A stretch of DNA of 55,498 nucleotides from a virus: IMG/VR virus record IMGVR_UViG_3300042691_029566, positions 1 through 55,498 of that record; one strand, 5' to 3'. Position 1 is the first letter of the stretch; each line of letters begins with the position of its first letter. The notes below the pieces were generated by a model, which worked only from the letters and a program-made list of their open reading frames with translations, had not been told where the DNA came from and did no database searches. The position numbers were made by a program, and so were the translations under genes. This document shows, one piece after another, positions 33,839-41,294 of the stretch.

Positions 33839-33976
33839 ATGAAAAGAACTGAAAAAATAATAATCGCTATTTTAACAGGATTGTGTCTCGGATTTTTAAT
33901 CGGAGCGGCAACTTCCTGTGTATCAAAACATCCAAAATGTGCGGCATACGATAACGTCCAAACAATAAAACAATGA
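33839..33976 (+). CDS. Small putative lipoprotein (45 aa)
   Basis: The ATG is at 33839 and the stop overlaps the next gene's start (ATGA at 33973). After a Lys/Arg-containing start (MKRTEK) comes a hydrophobic core (IIIAILTGLCLGFLIGA) and a plausible lipobox ATSC. The short mature part is CVSKHPKCAAYDNVQTIKQ, like the tiny lipoproteins common in Bacteroidota. It could sit in the outer membrane. A role as outer-membrane spanin in lysis is possible but only inferred from size and lipobox. Confidence 0.65.
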   Translation: MKRTEKIIIAILTGLCLGFLIGAATSCVSKHPKCAAYDNVQTIKQ

Positions 33977-34326
33977 GAAAACTATTAACCTTCTTATTAG
34001 TATTTCTAACTATCGGAATGTTCGGACAAATGTCATCCGAGGTAAAAACTCCTGAATTATATGTTGAACCACAATCAATCCAATCGGTAAAAGACGTATG
34101 GGTTTCTGACAAGGACGATAATCGTAAAGTTGGATTAACAATGGTGATTGGTGGTCTTGCAGTTGTTGGATTGGACCTTTATGAAGGTAAAGAAGCTTGG
34201 AAAAGACCGACAAGTAATGGATGGGTTTATAGACCCTTTATTACTCAATCAACAAGACCAATAATGATGTTAACGGGAGTTGCGTTGACAGGAACTGGAT
34301 TAGGGATAATGTTATATAATAGATAA
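33973..34326 (+). CDS. Exported membrane protein with flavobacterial-type signal peptide (117 aa)
   Basis: The N-terminus MRKLLTFLLVFLTIGMFGQ is a signal peptide of typical Bacteroidota form, with cleavage likely near FGQ. The mature part has two hydrophobic stretches (VGLTMVIGGLAVVGLDLY, about residues 53-70, and IMMLTGVALTGTGLGIML, about 96-113), likely membrane spans. It is translationally coupled to the preceding lipoprotein gene by an ATGA overlap, so both may act together in the envelope. The function is unknown. Confidence 0.65.
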   Translation: MRKLLTFLLVFLTIGMFGQMSSEVKTPELYVEPQSIQSVKDVWVSDKDDNRKVGLTMVIGGLAVVGLDLYEGKEAWKRPTSNGWVYRPFITQSTRPIMMLTGVALTGTGLGIMLYNR

Positions 34327-34327
34327 T

Positions 34328-34552
34328 ATGGATAATAAAATTAATTTAAAAGAAATGCCCACAGTAACATGTGAGTCATGTGGGTTTGACCAGTTTAAAG
34401 AGGTGACTTTCATTAAGAGGGTTCCTAAAGAATTAACAGGAACTGACAGAGATACCGATGTCCCATTTCCAACATACGCTTGTATAAAATGCGGACATAT
34501 CAATGACGATTTTAACCCCTTTTTTGAAGGTAACCCAGATTTAGAACTATGA
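34328..34552 (+). CDS. Small zinc-ribbon protein (74 aa)
   Basis: Two Cys-x-x-Cys pairs (CESC near residue 15-18 and CIKC near 52-55) are placed as in a rubredoxin-like zinc ribbon, with GFDQFKEVTF and GHINDDFNPFF around them. It could bind nucleic acid or act as an adaptor; no closer family was recognised. The stop overlaps the ATG of the gp47-like gene by 4 bases (ATGA), which suggests co-translation. Confidence 0.65.
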   Translation: MDNKINLKEMPTVTCESCGFDQFKEVTFIKRVPKELTGTDRDTDVPFPTYACIKCGHINDDFNPFFEGNPDLEL

Positions 34553-35328
34553 TAAAAAAAATAATACATTTCAGTGACTTACATGTTCGTTTATTTAAAG
34601 ACCACGATTTATATAGAGAAATTCTCAAAGATGCCTTTAAACAGTGGGGAGATATTGCTCCTGACCGTATTGTCTTTACTGGAGATTTAGTTCATTCTAA
34701 AAACCAAATGACACCTGAACTTGTTGAGTTCATCGCATGGGTTTTGACTGAGTGTTCCAAAATTGCAAAGACAATCTTAATTCCTGGAAACCACGATTTC
34801 CTTGAAAATAATATGGAACGATTAGATGCTCTAACACCCGTTGTGGATTCACTTAAAAATGAGATGGTAACTTACTATAAGAATAGAGGTGTGTATACCG
34901 ATGAAAACATTGATTGGTGTGTATATTCACTTATGGACCATAATATTCCGCCTGATATTGAAAAGTCAGACCGAGTTAAGATTGGACTATTCCACGGGCC
35001 GGTACAAGGACTTACAACCAATTTAGGTTTTAAGTTTGAAGATGGATTTGAAGCATCAAAGTTTGATGGGTGTGATTTGGTATTTTGTGGTGATATTCAT
35101 AAGAGACAAATTTTTGATATTCCTGGTGGTAAAAAAGCTTATATGATTGGCTCAACTATTTGTCAAAATTATGGTGAAACAATTACCAAACATGGATATG
35201 GAATCTATGATGTTGAGAAAGATGAATATACTGTTGTTGATTTACATAACCCAAAACCATTCGTGGCATTTAGAATAAACTCATACGAAGATATTGAAAA
35301 TGGAGCAGAAAAACTCTTTAACTATTGA
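34549..35328 (+). CDS. 47: Recombination nuclease subunit, gp47/SbcD/Mre11-like
   Basis: A metallophosphoesterase nuclease that works with gp46 to resect DNA ends for recombination-dependent replication. Motifs appear in order: SDLHVR (Asp10, His12), FTGDLVHS (Asp46), IPGNHDF (Asn81, His82, Asp83), GLFHGPVQG, and FCGDIHKRQ with the metal-binding His. At 259 residues it is about 80 shorter than T4 gp47 (339), so the C-terminal capping region seems reduced. The gp46 partner gene is not adjacent; three small genes lie between. Confidence 0.92.
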   Translation: MIKKIIHFSDLHVRLFKDHDLYREILKDAFKQWGDIAPDRIVFTGDLVHSKNQMTPELVEFIAWVLTECSKIAKTILIPGNHDFLENNMERLDALTPVVDSLKNEMVTYYKNRGVYTDENIDWCVYSLMDHNIPPDIEKSDRVKIGLFHGPVQGLTTNLGFKFEDGFEASKFDGCDLVFCGDIHKRQIFDIPGGKKAYMIGSTICQNYGETITKHGYGIYDVEKDEYTVVDLHNPKPFVAFRINSYEDIENGAEKLFNY

Positions 35329-35752
35329 GCTCAGTAGACTAGACTCTGAAGATATTAATCTATTCTGTAAAACAAATGAAATTACGGACGTAAACGGATT
35401 TGTTAACCTATGTCTTAGAAAGGGATACTACATTGAAAAATATGGGTTATTAAATCAAGGTACTTTACCCGATGTGATTGAAAGGGAATTTGAGCGAGAG
35501 GTAAAAGTGGAAGATACCTCAAAGATTGAAGAATTACAGAATGAAATTTACATTTTAAAAGGTAAATTAGAAGACCAAAAAGAAGTTGAGTGTGGAAAAC
35601 TCCAAGACACACTGATGGAATTAAACAGACAACTTGGAGATAAAAACGAAACGATAAAAGAATTAAGAAATAAGGTTAACGACCTTGAAAATCTAACAAA
35701 AACTTCTTATGCTTTTTATCTAAAAAATTCAAACTTAAAAGATAGATTATGA
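35300..35752 (+). CDS. Coiled-coil hypothetical protein (150 aa)
   Basis: The ATG at 35300 is preferred over an in-frame TTG two codons earlier; the gene overlaps the gp47 end by 29 bases. The N-terminal half (IELSRLDSEDINLFCKTNEI ... VNLCLRKGYYIEKYG) looks like a small domain of the kind seen before coiled coils. Residues about 75-140 are a strong heptad-rich coiled coil (IEELQNEIYILKGKLEDQK...LRNKVNDLENL). Placement between 47 and 46 suggests an accessory factor in recombination, which is inference. Confidence 0.6.
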   Translation: MEQKNSLTIELSRLDSEDINLFCKTNEITDVNGFVNLCLRKGYYIEKYGLLNQGTLPDVIEREFEREVKVEDTSKIEELQNEIYILKGKLEDQKEVECGKLQDTLMELNRQLGDKNETIKELRNKVNDLENLTKTSYAFYLKNSNLKDRL

Positions 35753-36105
35753 TTACAACATTATTAGCTTGGTGTATTTTGAGCTATGGGCTCATGAATA
35801 TTATGGTTTACGGAACCATTTTTAAAGGATTACGAAATGGTATTAGTGAAATTGGTGATTCAGGGATTCCATTAGTGTCGGGTGTATTTAACTTCATCTC
35901 AGGAATTTTAGGATGTCCTATGTGTTTTAGTACTTGGGGAGGATTTTTCTTAGGATTCTTTATCTACTCACCATCTCATGAATTATTCCAAACTCACGAG
36001 TATATTTCATGGTTCTTTGATGGTATTATGTCATCAGGAGCGGTATGGGCGATTAATTCATACATTGAGTGGTATGAGCAAAACAGACCATCTAAAAACG
36101 ATTAA
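35749..36105 (+). CDS. Multi-pass membrane protein (118 aa)
   Basis: It begins with an ATGA overlap. Three to four hydrophobic stretches are visible, including TTLLAWCILSYGLMNIMVYG at the start and GCPMCFSTWGGFFLGFFIY in the middle. The Cys-Pro-x-Cys-x-(S/G)-x-W-x-G pattern resembles DUF1360-like small membrane proteins. The function is unknown. It could be a membrane anchor or holin candidate, but its context is the recombination genes. Confidence 0.55.
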   Translation: MITTLLAWCILSYGLMNIMVYGTIFKGLRNGISEIGDSGIPLVSGVFNFISGILGCPMCFSTWGGFFLGFFIYSPSHELFQTHEYISWFFDGIMSSGAVWAINSYIEWYEQNRPSKND

Positions 36106-36124
36106 TTTTAAAAACAAATAATAT

Positions 36125-36307
36125 ATGCCAAAGTCAAGACAAAGAAAGGACCACAAAAAGAAGTCCGAAGCCAGAACTCGTAAAAATGCATCACTTCGTC
36201 GTAAATACGAAAAGGAAATGCAAAATATGATGATGGAACAAATTGAAAAAATGAGACAAGCTCAATCAGGGGCTACCGAAAATGGACCTGTTCAGCAAAC
36301 CGCTTAA
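36125..36307 (+). CDS. Small basic protein (60 aa)
   Basis: The N-terminal half is extremely basic (PKSRQRKDHKKKSEARTRKN), followed by a Met/Glu-rich helix (MQNMMMEQIEKMRQAQ). It may bind nucleic acid. No family function is known to me. Its 3' end overlaps the gp46 gene by 26 bases. Confidence 0.55.
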   Translation: MPKSRQRKDHKKKSEARTRKNASLRRKYEKEMQNMMMEQIEKMRQAQSGATENGPVQQTA

Positions 36308-38651
36308 TTTAGAGAGAGTAAAGATGATTAAAGATTTGGATTTTGATAAGTTAGAGAATCCATACGTTCAAGTCGTATGGGAGGATGCTCCTGAAAATTT
36401 TACACAGGAAAAGTTAAAGAATGTGAAACATTACTTCCAAAAGAAGTATAACACAACCAGTGTAAACGTTATTACCAAACTCAAAAAGAGTGAGGAAGTT
36501 CAGGACAATGTGGATGTTTCTATCAATATTATGGATGAAAACTATCAACATGAACTTATCAAATCCATTCTTGAATCTAAAAATCAATCCGCTTTTTATG
36601 AAGACGTATTGAAAATTGATTCGGCAGTTAACAACAAAATGATTGCCGAACAAGAAGAAGTTGGAACGTTCAAGAAGTGGTTCATTAAAGAGATTGAGTT
36701 CTCAAACTTCCTATCTTATGGGGATAATCAAAAACTTAATTTTCAATCACTTGGAGGTATTACAGTAATTGAATCTGACCCACCAAACTTCGGAGGTAAG
36801 ACAGTATTGTCAGTTGACTTATTGTTGTTCTTATTCTTCAATACGACAACAAAAACGACCAAAGCTGAAGAAATCTTTAACCGTTATTCAGGTAAAGATA
36901 AGGTATCGGTTAAAGGTGAGATTATTATTGATGGGGAAGATTACATCATTGTTCGTGAACTTGAACGTAAAAAGTCAAAGGCTGGTGAGTGGAATGTTAA
37001 AACTGAATTGGATTTCTTTAAGAAATACCCTGATGGTTCCTTGGTTAAATTCACTGGTGAACAGAGAAGAGAAACTGAAAAGTTTATTAAAACTTCCATA
37101 GGTAGTTATGATGACTTTTTGATGACAATCTTAACGACAGGAACAAACTTGGAGGACTTGTTGGAGGCAAAACCAACTGCGAGAGGACAAGTGTTGTCAC
37201 GATTCTTGGGATTAGATTTCCTTAAAAGAAAAGAAGAGACCGGTAAAGAGATTTACTCTGAGTTCTCAAGGGGAATGATTTCAAACATCTATAATACTGA
37301 GAGTTTAAAAACTCAAAATGAAGAACTTGAAATGTCAATTAAGACATTTGAGGAAAACATTAAAGATGGGGAATCAAAGGTTTTAGACGTTCAGGGTAGA
37401 TTACAAAAGGGTCAGGAATATCGTGACAATTTGTTAAAACAAAAAGTTACTGTAGAGAAAGAGTTAACTCTTTTGAATCCTGACCAAACCAAAAAAGAAA
37501 TTGATGGGTTTGAATCTCAAATTAAACAAAACGTTTCATTACGTGATGGTGTTAAGATTGTTGAACCTTCAGAGTTCTACAAAGAGAACGAACACGACAA
37601 GGTTAAAGAAGAATACCAAAGGGCGTATAAGGAAAAGGTTGAGATTGATACAAACATCAATGGGATTAACAAACTAAAGAGTTCTGTTAGTGGAGGAATC
37701 AAATGCGAACACTGTGGGATTGAATTAATGAACGCAGCAATCACCCAATCTCGTATTGCGGAACTTGATGGATATATCGGGCGTAAAACCGAGATTGAGG
37801 GGTTAATGCAGGAATTATCCGACAAAGAACAGGGATTTGTTAAGTTGAAAAAGGACTTTGATGAGTATGAGAGGAACAAACTTGTATTTGAAAAATACCA
37901 AGCGACGATTGAAAACCTACAAACAAAGAAAGAAACTTTGGAAGGGAAACTTGGAAGATATGAGGAGATGCAAGATGTTATTAAATCTAACGAACAGATT
38001 GAATCTCAAATCATTAAAGCCAATTTAAGATTGGATGAGTTGAAGAGAGAGGAAGAACAGATTAAGAGAACCATTGCAAACTCTGAATTCCAAATCAAAC
38101 AAAACCGAGAAAAGATTGAAGGTAACTTAAAGACCATCACAAAGATTGCTGAGGAACAAGAGAAGGAGATTAAGTATAAATTATACTTGGAATTGTTTGG
38201 TAAGAATGGAATTGCGAAACGTATTATGAAGAGTATGATGCCACTCATCAACTCTGAACTACAACGATTACTTCAAGATTCATGTTACTTCAGATTGGAA
38301 ATCCGTATCAGTGAAAAGAACGAAGTTGAGTTTTGGATGATTGATAATAATACCCAAGTTGAAAAACTAATGACAACAGGTTCGGGATATGAAAAGACAA
38401 TTGCGTCACTTGCTTTAAGAGCGGTCCTTGCTAAAGTTTGTTCGTTACCAAAACCAAACATCACAGTATTTGACGAGGTATTCGGAAAGATTTCAAATGA
38501 TAACTTGGAAATGGTATATGAGTTCTTTATTAAGATTAAAGAATACTTTGAAAACATTTTGGTTATCACTCACAATCCAATGATATCCAATTGGGCAGAC
38601 AATGTAATTAAAATTACAAAAACGGACAACATATCAAAAGTTAGTCAATAA
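36282..38651 (+). CDS. 46: Recombination nuclease ATPase, gp46/SbcC/Rad50-like with N-terminal extension
   Basis: This SMC-type ATPase partners gp47. Before the usual start of the head domain (EIEFSNFLSYGDNQKLNF, about residue 138) lies an extra ~135-residue N-terminal part that T4 gp46 lacks. The Walker A is degenerate, PPNFGGKT (Lys173, Thr174), rather than GxNGxGK(S/T). A zinc hook CEHC (Cys475, Cys478) lies in the middle of long coiled coils. The signature is GSGYEKT (Ser701-Lys705), Walker B is ITVFDE (Asp731, Glu732), and the switch His is in VITHNP. The ATG at 36282 is chosen; Met16 (MIKDLDFDKLENP) is a fair alternative. A terminator follows. Confidence 0.92.
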   Translation: MDLFSKPLNLERVKMIKDLDFDKLENPYVQVVWEDAPENFTQEKLKNVKHYFQKKYNTTSVNVITKLKKSEEVQDNVDVSINIMDENYQHELIKSILESKNQSAFYEDVLKIDSAVNNKMIAEQEEVGTFKKWFIKEIEFSNFLSYGDNQKLNFQSLGGITVIESDPPNFGGKTVLSVDLLLFLFFNTTTKTTKAEEIFNRYSGKDKVSVKGEIIIDGEDYIIVRELERKKSKAGEWNVKTELDFFKKYPDGSLVKFTGEQRRETEKFIKTSIGSYDDFLMTILTTGTNLEDLLEAKPTARGQVLSRFLGLDFLKRKEETGKEIYSEFSRGMISNIYNTESLKTQNEELEMSIKTFEENIKDGESKVLDVQGRLQKGQEYRDNLLKQKVTVEKELTLLNPDQTKKEIDGFESQIKQNVSLRDGVKIVEPSEFYKENEHDKVKEEYQRAYKEKVEIDTNINGINKLKSSVSGGIKCEHCGIELMNAAITQSRIAELDGYIGRKTEIEGLMQELSDKEQGFVKLKKDFDEYERNKLVFEKYQATIENLQTKKETLEGKLGRYEEMQDVIKSNEQIESQIIKANLRLDELKREEEQIKRTIANSEFQIKQNREKIEGNLKTITKIAEEQEKEIKYKLYLELFGKNGIAKRIMKSMMPLINSELQRLLQDSCYFRLEIRISEKNEVEFWMIDNNTQVEKLMTTGSGYEKTIASLALRAVLAKVCSLPKPNITVFDEVFGKISNDNLEMVYEFFIKIKEYFENILVITHNPMISNWADNVIKITKTDNISKVSQ

Positions 38652-38655
38652 AAAG

Positions 38656-38682
38656 AATACGGAGAAATCCGTATTTTTTTTT
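38656..38682 (+). terminator. Rho-independent terminator after gp46
   Basis: A perfect 8-bp stem AATACGGA/TCCGTATT (38656-38663 with 38668-38675) closes a GAAA tetraloop and runs into a T-tract to 38682. The T-tract end is also the -33 box of the next promoter. Confidence 0.93.
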
Positions 38683-38712
38683 GGATTTAACCCTAAACAT
38701 ATTGTATATTTG
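38680..38712 (+). promoter_or_regulatory. Host-type (Bacteroidota) promoter TTTG-N21-TATATTTG
   Basis: TTTG (38680-38683) and TATATTTG (38705-38712) are 21 bases apart, a full match to the Bacteroidota consensus TTTG-N19-21-TAnnTTTG. The ATG at 38726 follows 13 bases later. It overlaps the terminator T-tract, so one operon ends and the next begins within a few bases. Confidence 0.75.
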
Positions 38713-38725
38713 TAGAAATAAAATT

Positions 38726-39247
38726 ATGGATTACTTATTATTTGCTTTCGGGGATTACACTAAGACTGACCCCCATATTAATTTAATTGTGGATTTTGTA
38801 TCACAAATCTCAAGTAAAGAAGTCACATATCAATACGGAGACTCAGGAATTATTGTTAGTTTCTCAACAGTTAAGACAGTTGATGAAATCACAGATTATC
38901 TTGAGATTAATTTGACTAAATTAACTGCAATGTTCTTCGTATTTCCGGTAACCGATGACACCATAATGTCAATGGATACTGAAATTTACTCTCACTTATT
39001 TAGTAAAACTGACAATTTGTCAGAAACCCCGACACAAAAATATGTGTCAGATATGACGGATATCCCGTCGTTTGACAGAATAATGGATACAAAACCATTG
39101 GATGAGTTATTTAATATCTTATTTAAGCCGGTTGAAGTGAAAAAGGTATTAACTTTGGACGAGATATTGGATAAGATAATTGATAAAGGAATTAATAATT
39201 TAACACAAACAGAAAAAGAACAACTAGATGAGTACTCAAAAAAGTAA
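38726..39247 (+). CDS. Hypothetical protein upstream of the sigma factor gene (173 aa)
   Basis: The ATG at 38726 is chosen because the in-frame TTG at 38681 lies inside the promoter. The N-terminal half (MDYLLFAFGDYTK ... VDFVSQISSKEVTYQYGDSGIIVSF) looks like a small alpha/beta domain. A long acidic linker and a C-terminal helix region (LTLDEILDKIIDKGINNLTQTEKEQLDEYSK) end the protein; that last motif is a recurrent C-terminal helix in Bacteroidota and phage proteins. It overlaps the sigma gene by 20 bases, so they are co-expressed. The function is unknown; a link to transcription control is inference. Confidence 0.6.
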   Translation: MDYLLFAFGDYTKTDPHINLIVDFVSQISSKEVTYQYGDSGIIVSFSTVKTVDEITDYLEINLTKLTAMFFVFPVTDDTIMSMDTEIYSHLFSKTDNLSETPTQKYVSDMTDIPSFDRIMDTKPLDELFNILFKPVEVKKVLTLDEILDKIIDKGINNLTQTEKEQLDEYSKK

Positions 39248-40052
39248 GAAAATGGTGGACAAGAGCGTGGTTATTCCAATTAACCAAGATGAGATTTCGC
39301 ATTATTTGAAGGACATTAGAAAGATTAAGGTAATGACACCCGAGAGGGAAAGGGAGTTATCTTTAAGAATACAATCTCCAAATATTACTGAAAAAGAAAA
39401 ACAACAAATCCAACAAGAATTACTTGAGGGTAATTTAAGATTCGTAATTACCGTGGCTAAGATGTATCAAAATCAGGGAGTTGACTTTTGTGACTTAATT
39501 GCTGAGGGTAATATTGGATTAATGAGAGCGATTCAAAACTTTGATTGGACCAAAAACCTAAGATTTATATCTTATGCGGTGTGGTGGATTAGACAATCAA
39601 TTCTTCAGTCTTTAAACGAACACTCAAGAACCATTCGTATTCCTGTAAATGTTATACAGGACTTGTATAAAGAGAAAAAGAAGACTGAAAAGGACGGAAG
39701 TGAGATTGATAGTAGATTCGTTAACCTACCATCAACAATCAATCTTGAGCATCAAATCAACGAAGAGGGAGACACTCTAATTGATTTAATTGAGAATAAG
39801 GACTCAATGAGACCCGATGAGGTTTTCAACGGGGACCAACAACTTAAAGACGGGTTGTTTGACATTATGAATGTTTTGGATGAAAGAGAAAGACAAATCG
39901 TTGAGGACTATTACGGTATCTCGGGGACTCCAAGAACATTGGAAGATATTGGTTCGGATTTCAACCTAACCAAAGAAAGAGTTAGACAGATTAAGGAAAA
40001 AGCTTTACGTAAACTACGTAACGAGAGTTCAAGTTTGTTTGATTACATCTAA
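39228..40052 (+). CDS. RpoD-like sigma factor (sigma70 family)
   Basis: The 274-residue protein has the domains of a primary-type sigma factor without a large region 1.1. SHYLKDIRKIKVMTPERE is region 1.2; GNLRFVITVAKMYQ...DLIAEGNIGLMRAI is region 2.1-2.2; RFISYAVWWIRQSI is 2.3-2.4, the -10 reader; EHSRTIRIPVNV begins region 3; ERERQIVEDYYGI and RTLEDIGSDFNLTKERVRQIKEKALRKLR form region 4 with its helix-turn-helix. It resembles bacterial RpoD far more than T4 gp55. It may direct host RNA polymerase to phage promoters, perhaps the TATTTAT sites. Transcribed from the host-type promoter at 38680. Confidence 0.93.
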   Translation: MSTQKSKKMVDKSVVIPINQDEISHYLKDIRKIKVMTPERERELSLRIQSPNITEKEKQQIQQELLEGNLRFVITVAKMYQNQGVDFCDLIAEGNIGLMRAIQNFDWTKNLRFISYAVWWIRQSILQSLNEHSRTIRIPVNVIQDLYKEKKKTEKDGSEIDSRFVNLPSTINLEHQINEEGDTLIDLIENKDSMRPDEVFNGDQQLKDGLFDIMNVLDERERQIVEDYYGISGTPRTLEDIGSDFNLTKERVRQIKEKALRKLRNESSSLFDYI

Positions 40053-40053
40053 T

Positions 40054-40064
40054 GAACTATTTAT
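40054..40064 (+). promoter_or_regulatory. Candidate late promoter GAACTATTTAT
   Basis: This differs by one base from the 11-mer at 1214, 4581 and 14172. It lies directly after the sigma gene, 40 bases before the ATG at 40105, and heads the probable lysis and head-protein operon. Confidence 0.5.
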
Positions 40065-40104
40065 TGTTAAGTAATATTTTATAAATTAAAAAAAAAATAG
40101 TGTT

Positions 40105-40380
40105 ATGAATACAGTACAAAAATATTTGCCTTACGCAACATTCGCTTTAATTTTGTTTATCTTTTTAAAGGGTTGTGGTACTGGCTCTCAGGTTAAAAGT
40201 ACCGATAAGAAAATTGAAATACTAACACATAAGGTTGATTCTTTATCAAACATCGTGGTGACTCAAGAAGAGATGATTAATACTTTAGAGAACACCACTA
40301 TGTGGCAGACATTGGTTATTGAGGAACTTTCTGATAAGGACCATATGCCAATAAACCATTACAGAAGTCAAACTAAATAA
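40105..40380 (+). CDS. Membrane-anchored coiled-coil protein, possible spanin (91 aa)
   Basis: An N-terminal hydrophobic segment (YATFALILFIFLKG) ends at a Cys (KGCGTGS) that could be a weak lipobox, although Lys at -2 is unusual. Then follows a helical coiled coil (IEILTHKVDSLSNIVVTQEEMINTLE). Single anchor plus coiled coil just upstream of the amidase suits an inner-membrane spanin. The stop shares a base with the next ATG (TAATG). The lysis role is inferred from layout. Confidence 0.5.
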   Translation: MNTVQKYLPYATFALILFIFLKGCGTGSQVKSTDKKIEILTHKVDSLSNIVVTQEEMINTLENTTMWQTLVIEELSDKDHMPINHYRSQTK

Positions 40381-41294
40381 TGAAAAGTTGGTTACAGAAA
40401 AACATTAAAAACATTATAATAACAGCCTTTGTAATTCCTATATTACTTGTTGCCTTTGTATCAATCTCTCACGTAACTTCATTCTACGGATTATCAAACC
40501 CTATTACATGGGCTGTTTATTTATCTATTGGTATTGAAATTGCCGCCTTGTCAGCCTTGGCGGCAGTTTCAGTTAATATGGGAAGATTTGTATATCTCCC
40601 ATTTTTTGTTGTTACCCTAATTCAAATGATTGGTAACATATTTTTCTCTTTTACATATATTGATGAGACAGGTCAACCCTTCCAAGATTGGGTAGCAATG
40701 GTTGGTGGATTGTTTGAAGGTATGGGTGTTGAGAAGACCGATTTTAATACTCATAAAACAATCGTTGCGTTTTTATCAGGTGGATTATTACCGATAATTT
40801 CACTAACTTTTGCACACATGCTTGTTAAATTTTCAGAACAGTCTCCTGAAGAAAAGGAAGTATTGAGTGAAGATGAATTTAAAGAAATACTTAAAGAACG
40901 TAGAGAAAATTCCGAAACTGAAAAATGGACTCCGACTGATGAGCAACTTGAAATTTTAGAGAAAATATTGGTTGGAAAATATGAAGAACCTGAAAAAGAA
41001 AAAATAATTGAAGAACCAATTAATCCGACTAAAGAAGAACTTGACGAACTGGAAAAACTAATGAAAAAGATAGTTGAAGATAAAGTTACGGATGATGAAT
41101 ATGTTAAAGATGAAACCATAGAATATTATAGTAATTTAACTGAACCTATAACAGAGAAAGAAGAAGAGATTACTGAAACACCTCAAGAGACTGAGGTGGA
41201 AAAAAAAAATAATTCCGACGAACTTCACACCGAACAAGAAACCAGGAGGGATGAAGATTACAAGATTTTAAATTATTCTAATAGAAATGCTTAA
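40380..41294 (+). CDS. Membrane protein with four predicted spans and acidic tail (304 aa)
   Basis: Hydrophobic stretches lie at about residues 11-31, 43-65, 68-92 and 126-148 (IIITAFVIPILLVAFVSI; WAVYLSIGIEIAALSALAAV; YLPFFVVTLIQMIGNIFFSF; IVAFLSGGLLPIISLTFAHM). The last 150 residues are a highly acidic Glu/Lys-rich tail, probably cytoplasmic and unstructured. Placed between a spanin-like gene and an amidase gene, it could act as a holin or membrane platform, but it is not a typical holin. It overlaps the amidase gene by 8 bases. Confidence 0.5.
   Translation: MKSWLQKNIKNIIITAFVIPILLVAFVSISHVTSFYGLSNPITWAVYLSIGIEIAALSALAAVSVNMGRFVYLPFFVVTLIQMIGNIFFSFTYIDETGQPFQDWVAMVGGLFEGMGVEKTDFNTHKTIVAFLSGGLLPIISLTFAHMLVKFSEQSPEEKEVLSEDEFKEILKERRENSETEKWTPTDEQLEILEKILVGKYEEPEKEKIIEEPINPTKEELDELEKLMKKIVEDKVTDDEYVKDETIEYYSNLTEPITEKEEEITETPQETEVEKKNNSDELHTEQETRRDEDYKILNYSNRNA

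Noticed and set aside
38681-38725. Longer start (TTG at 38681) for the 38726 gene
   Set aside because: It would begin inside the terminator T-tract and promoter; the ATG at 38726 lies 13 bases after a full -7 box.
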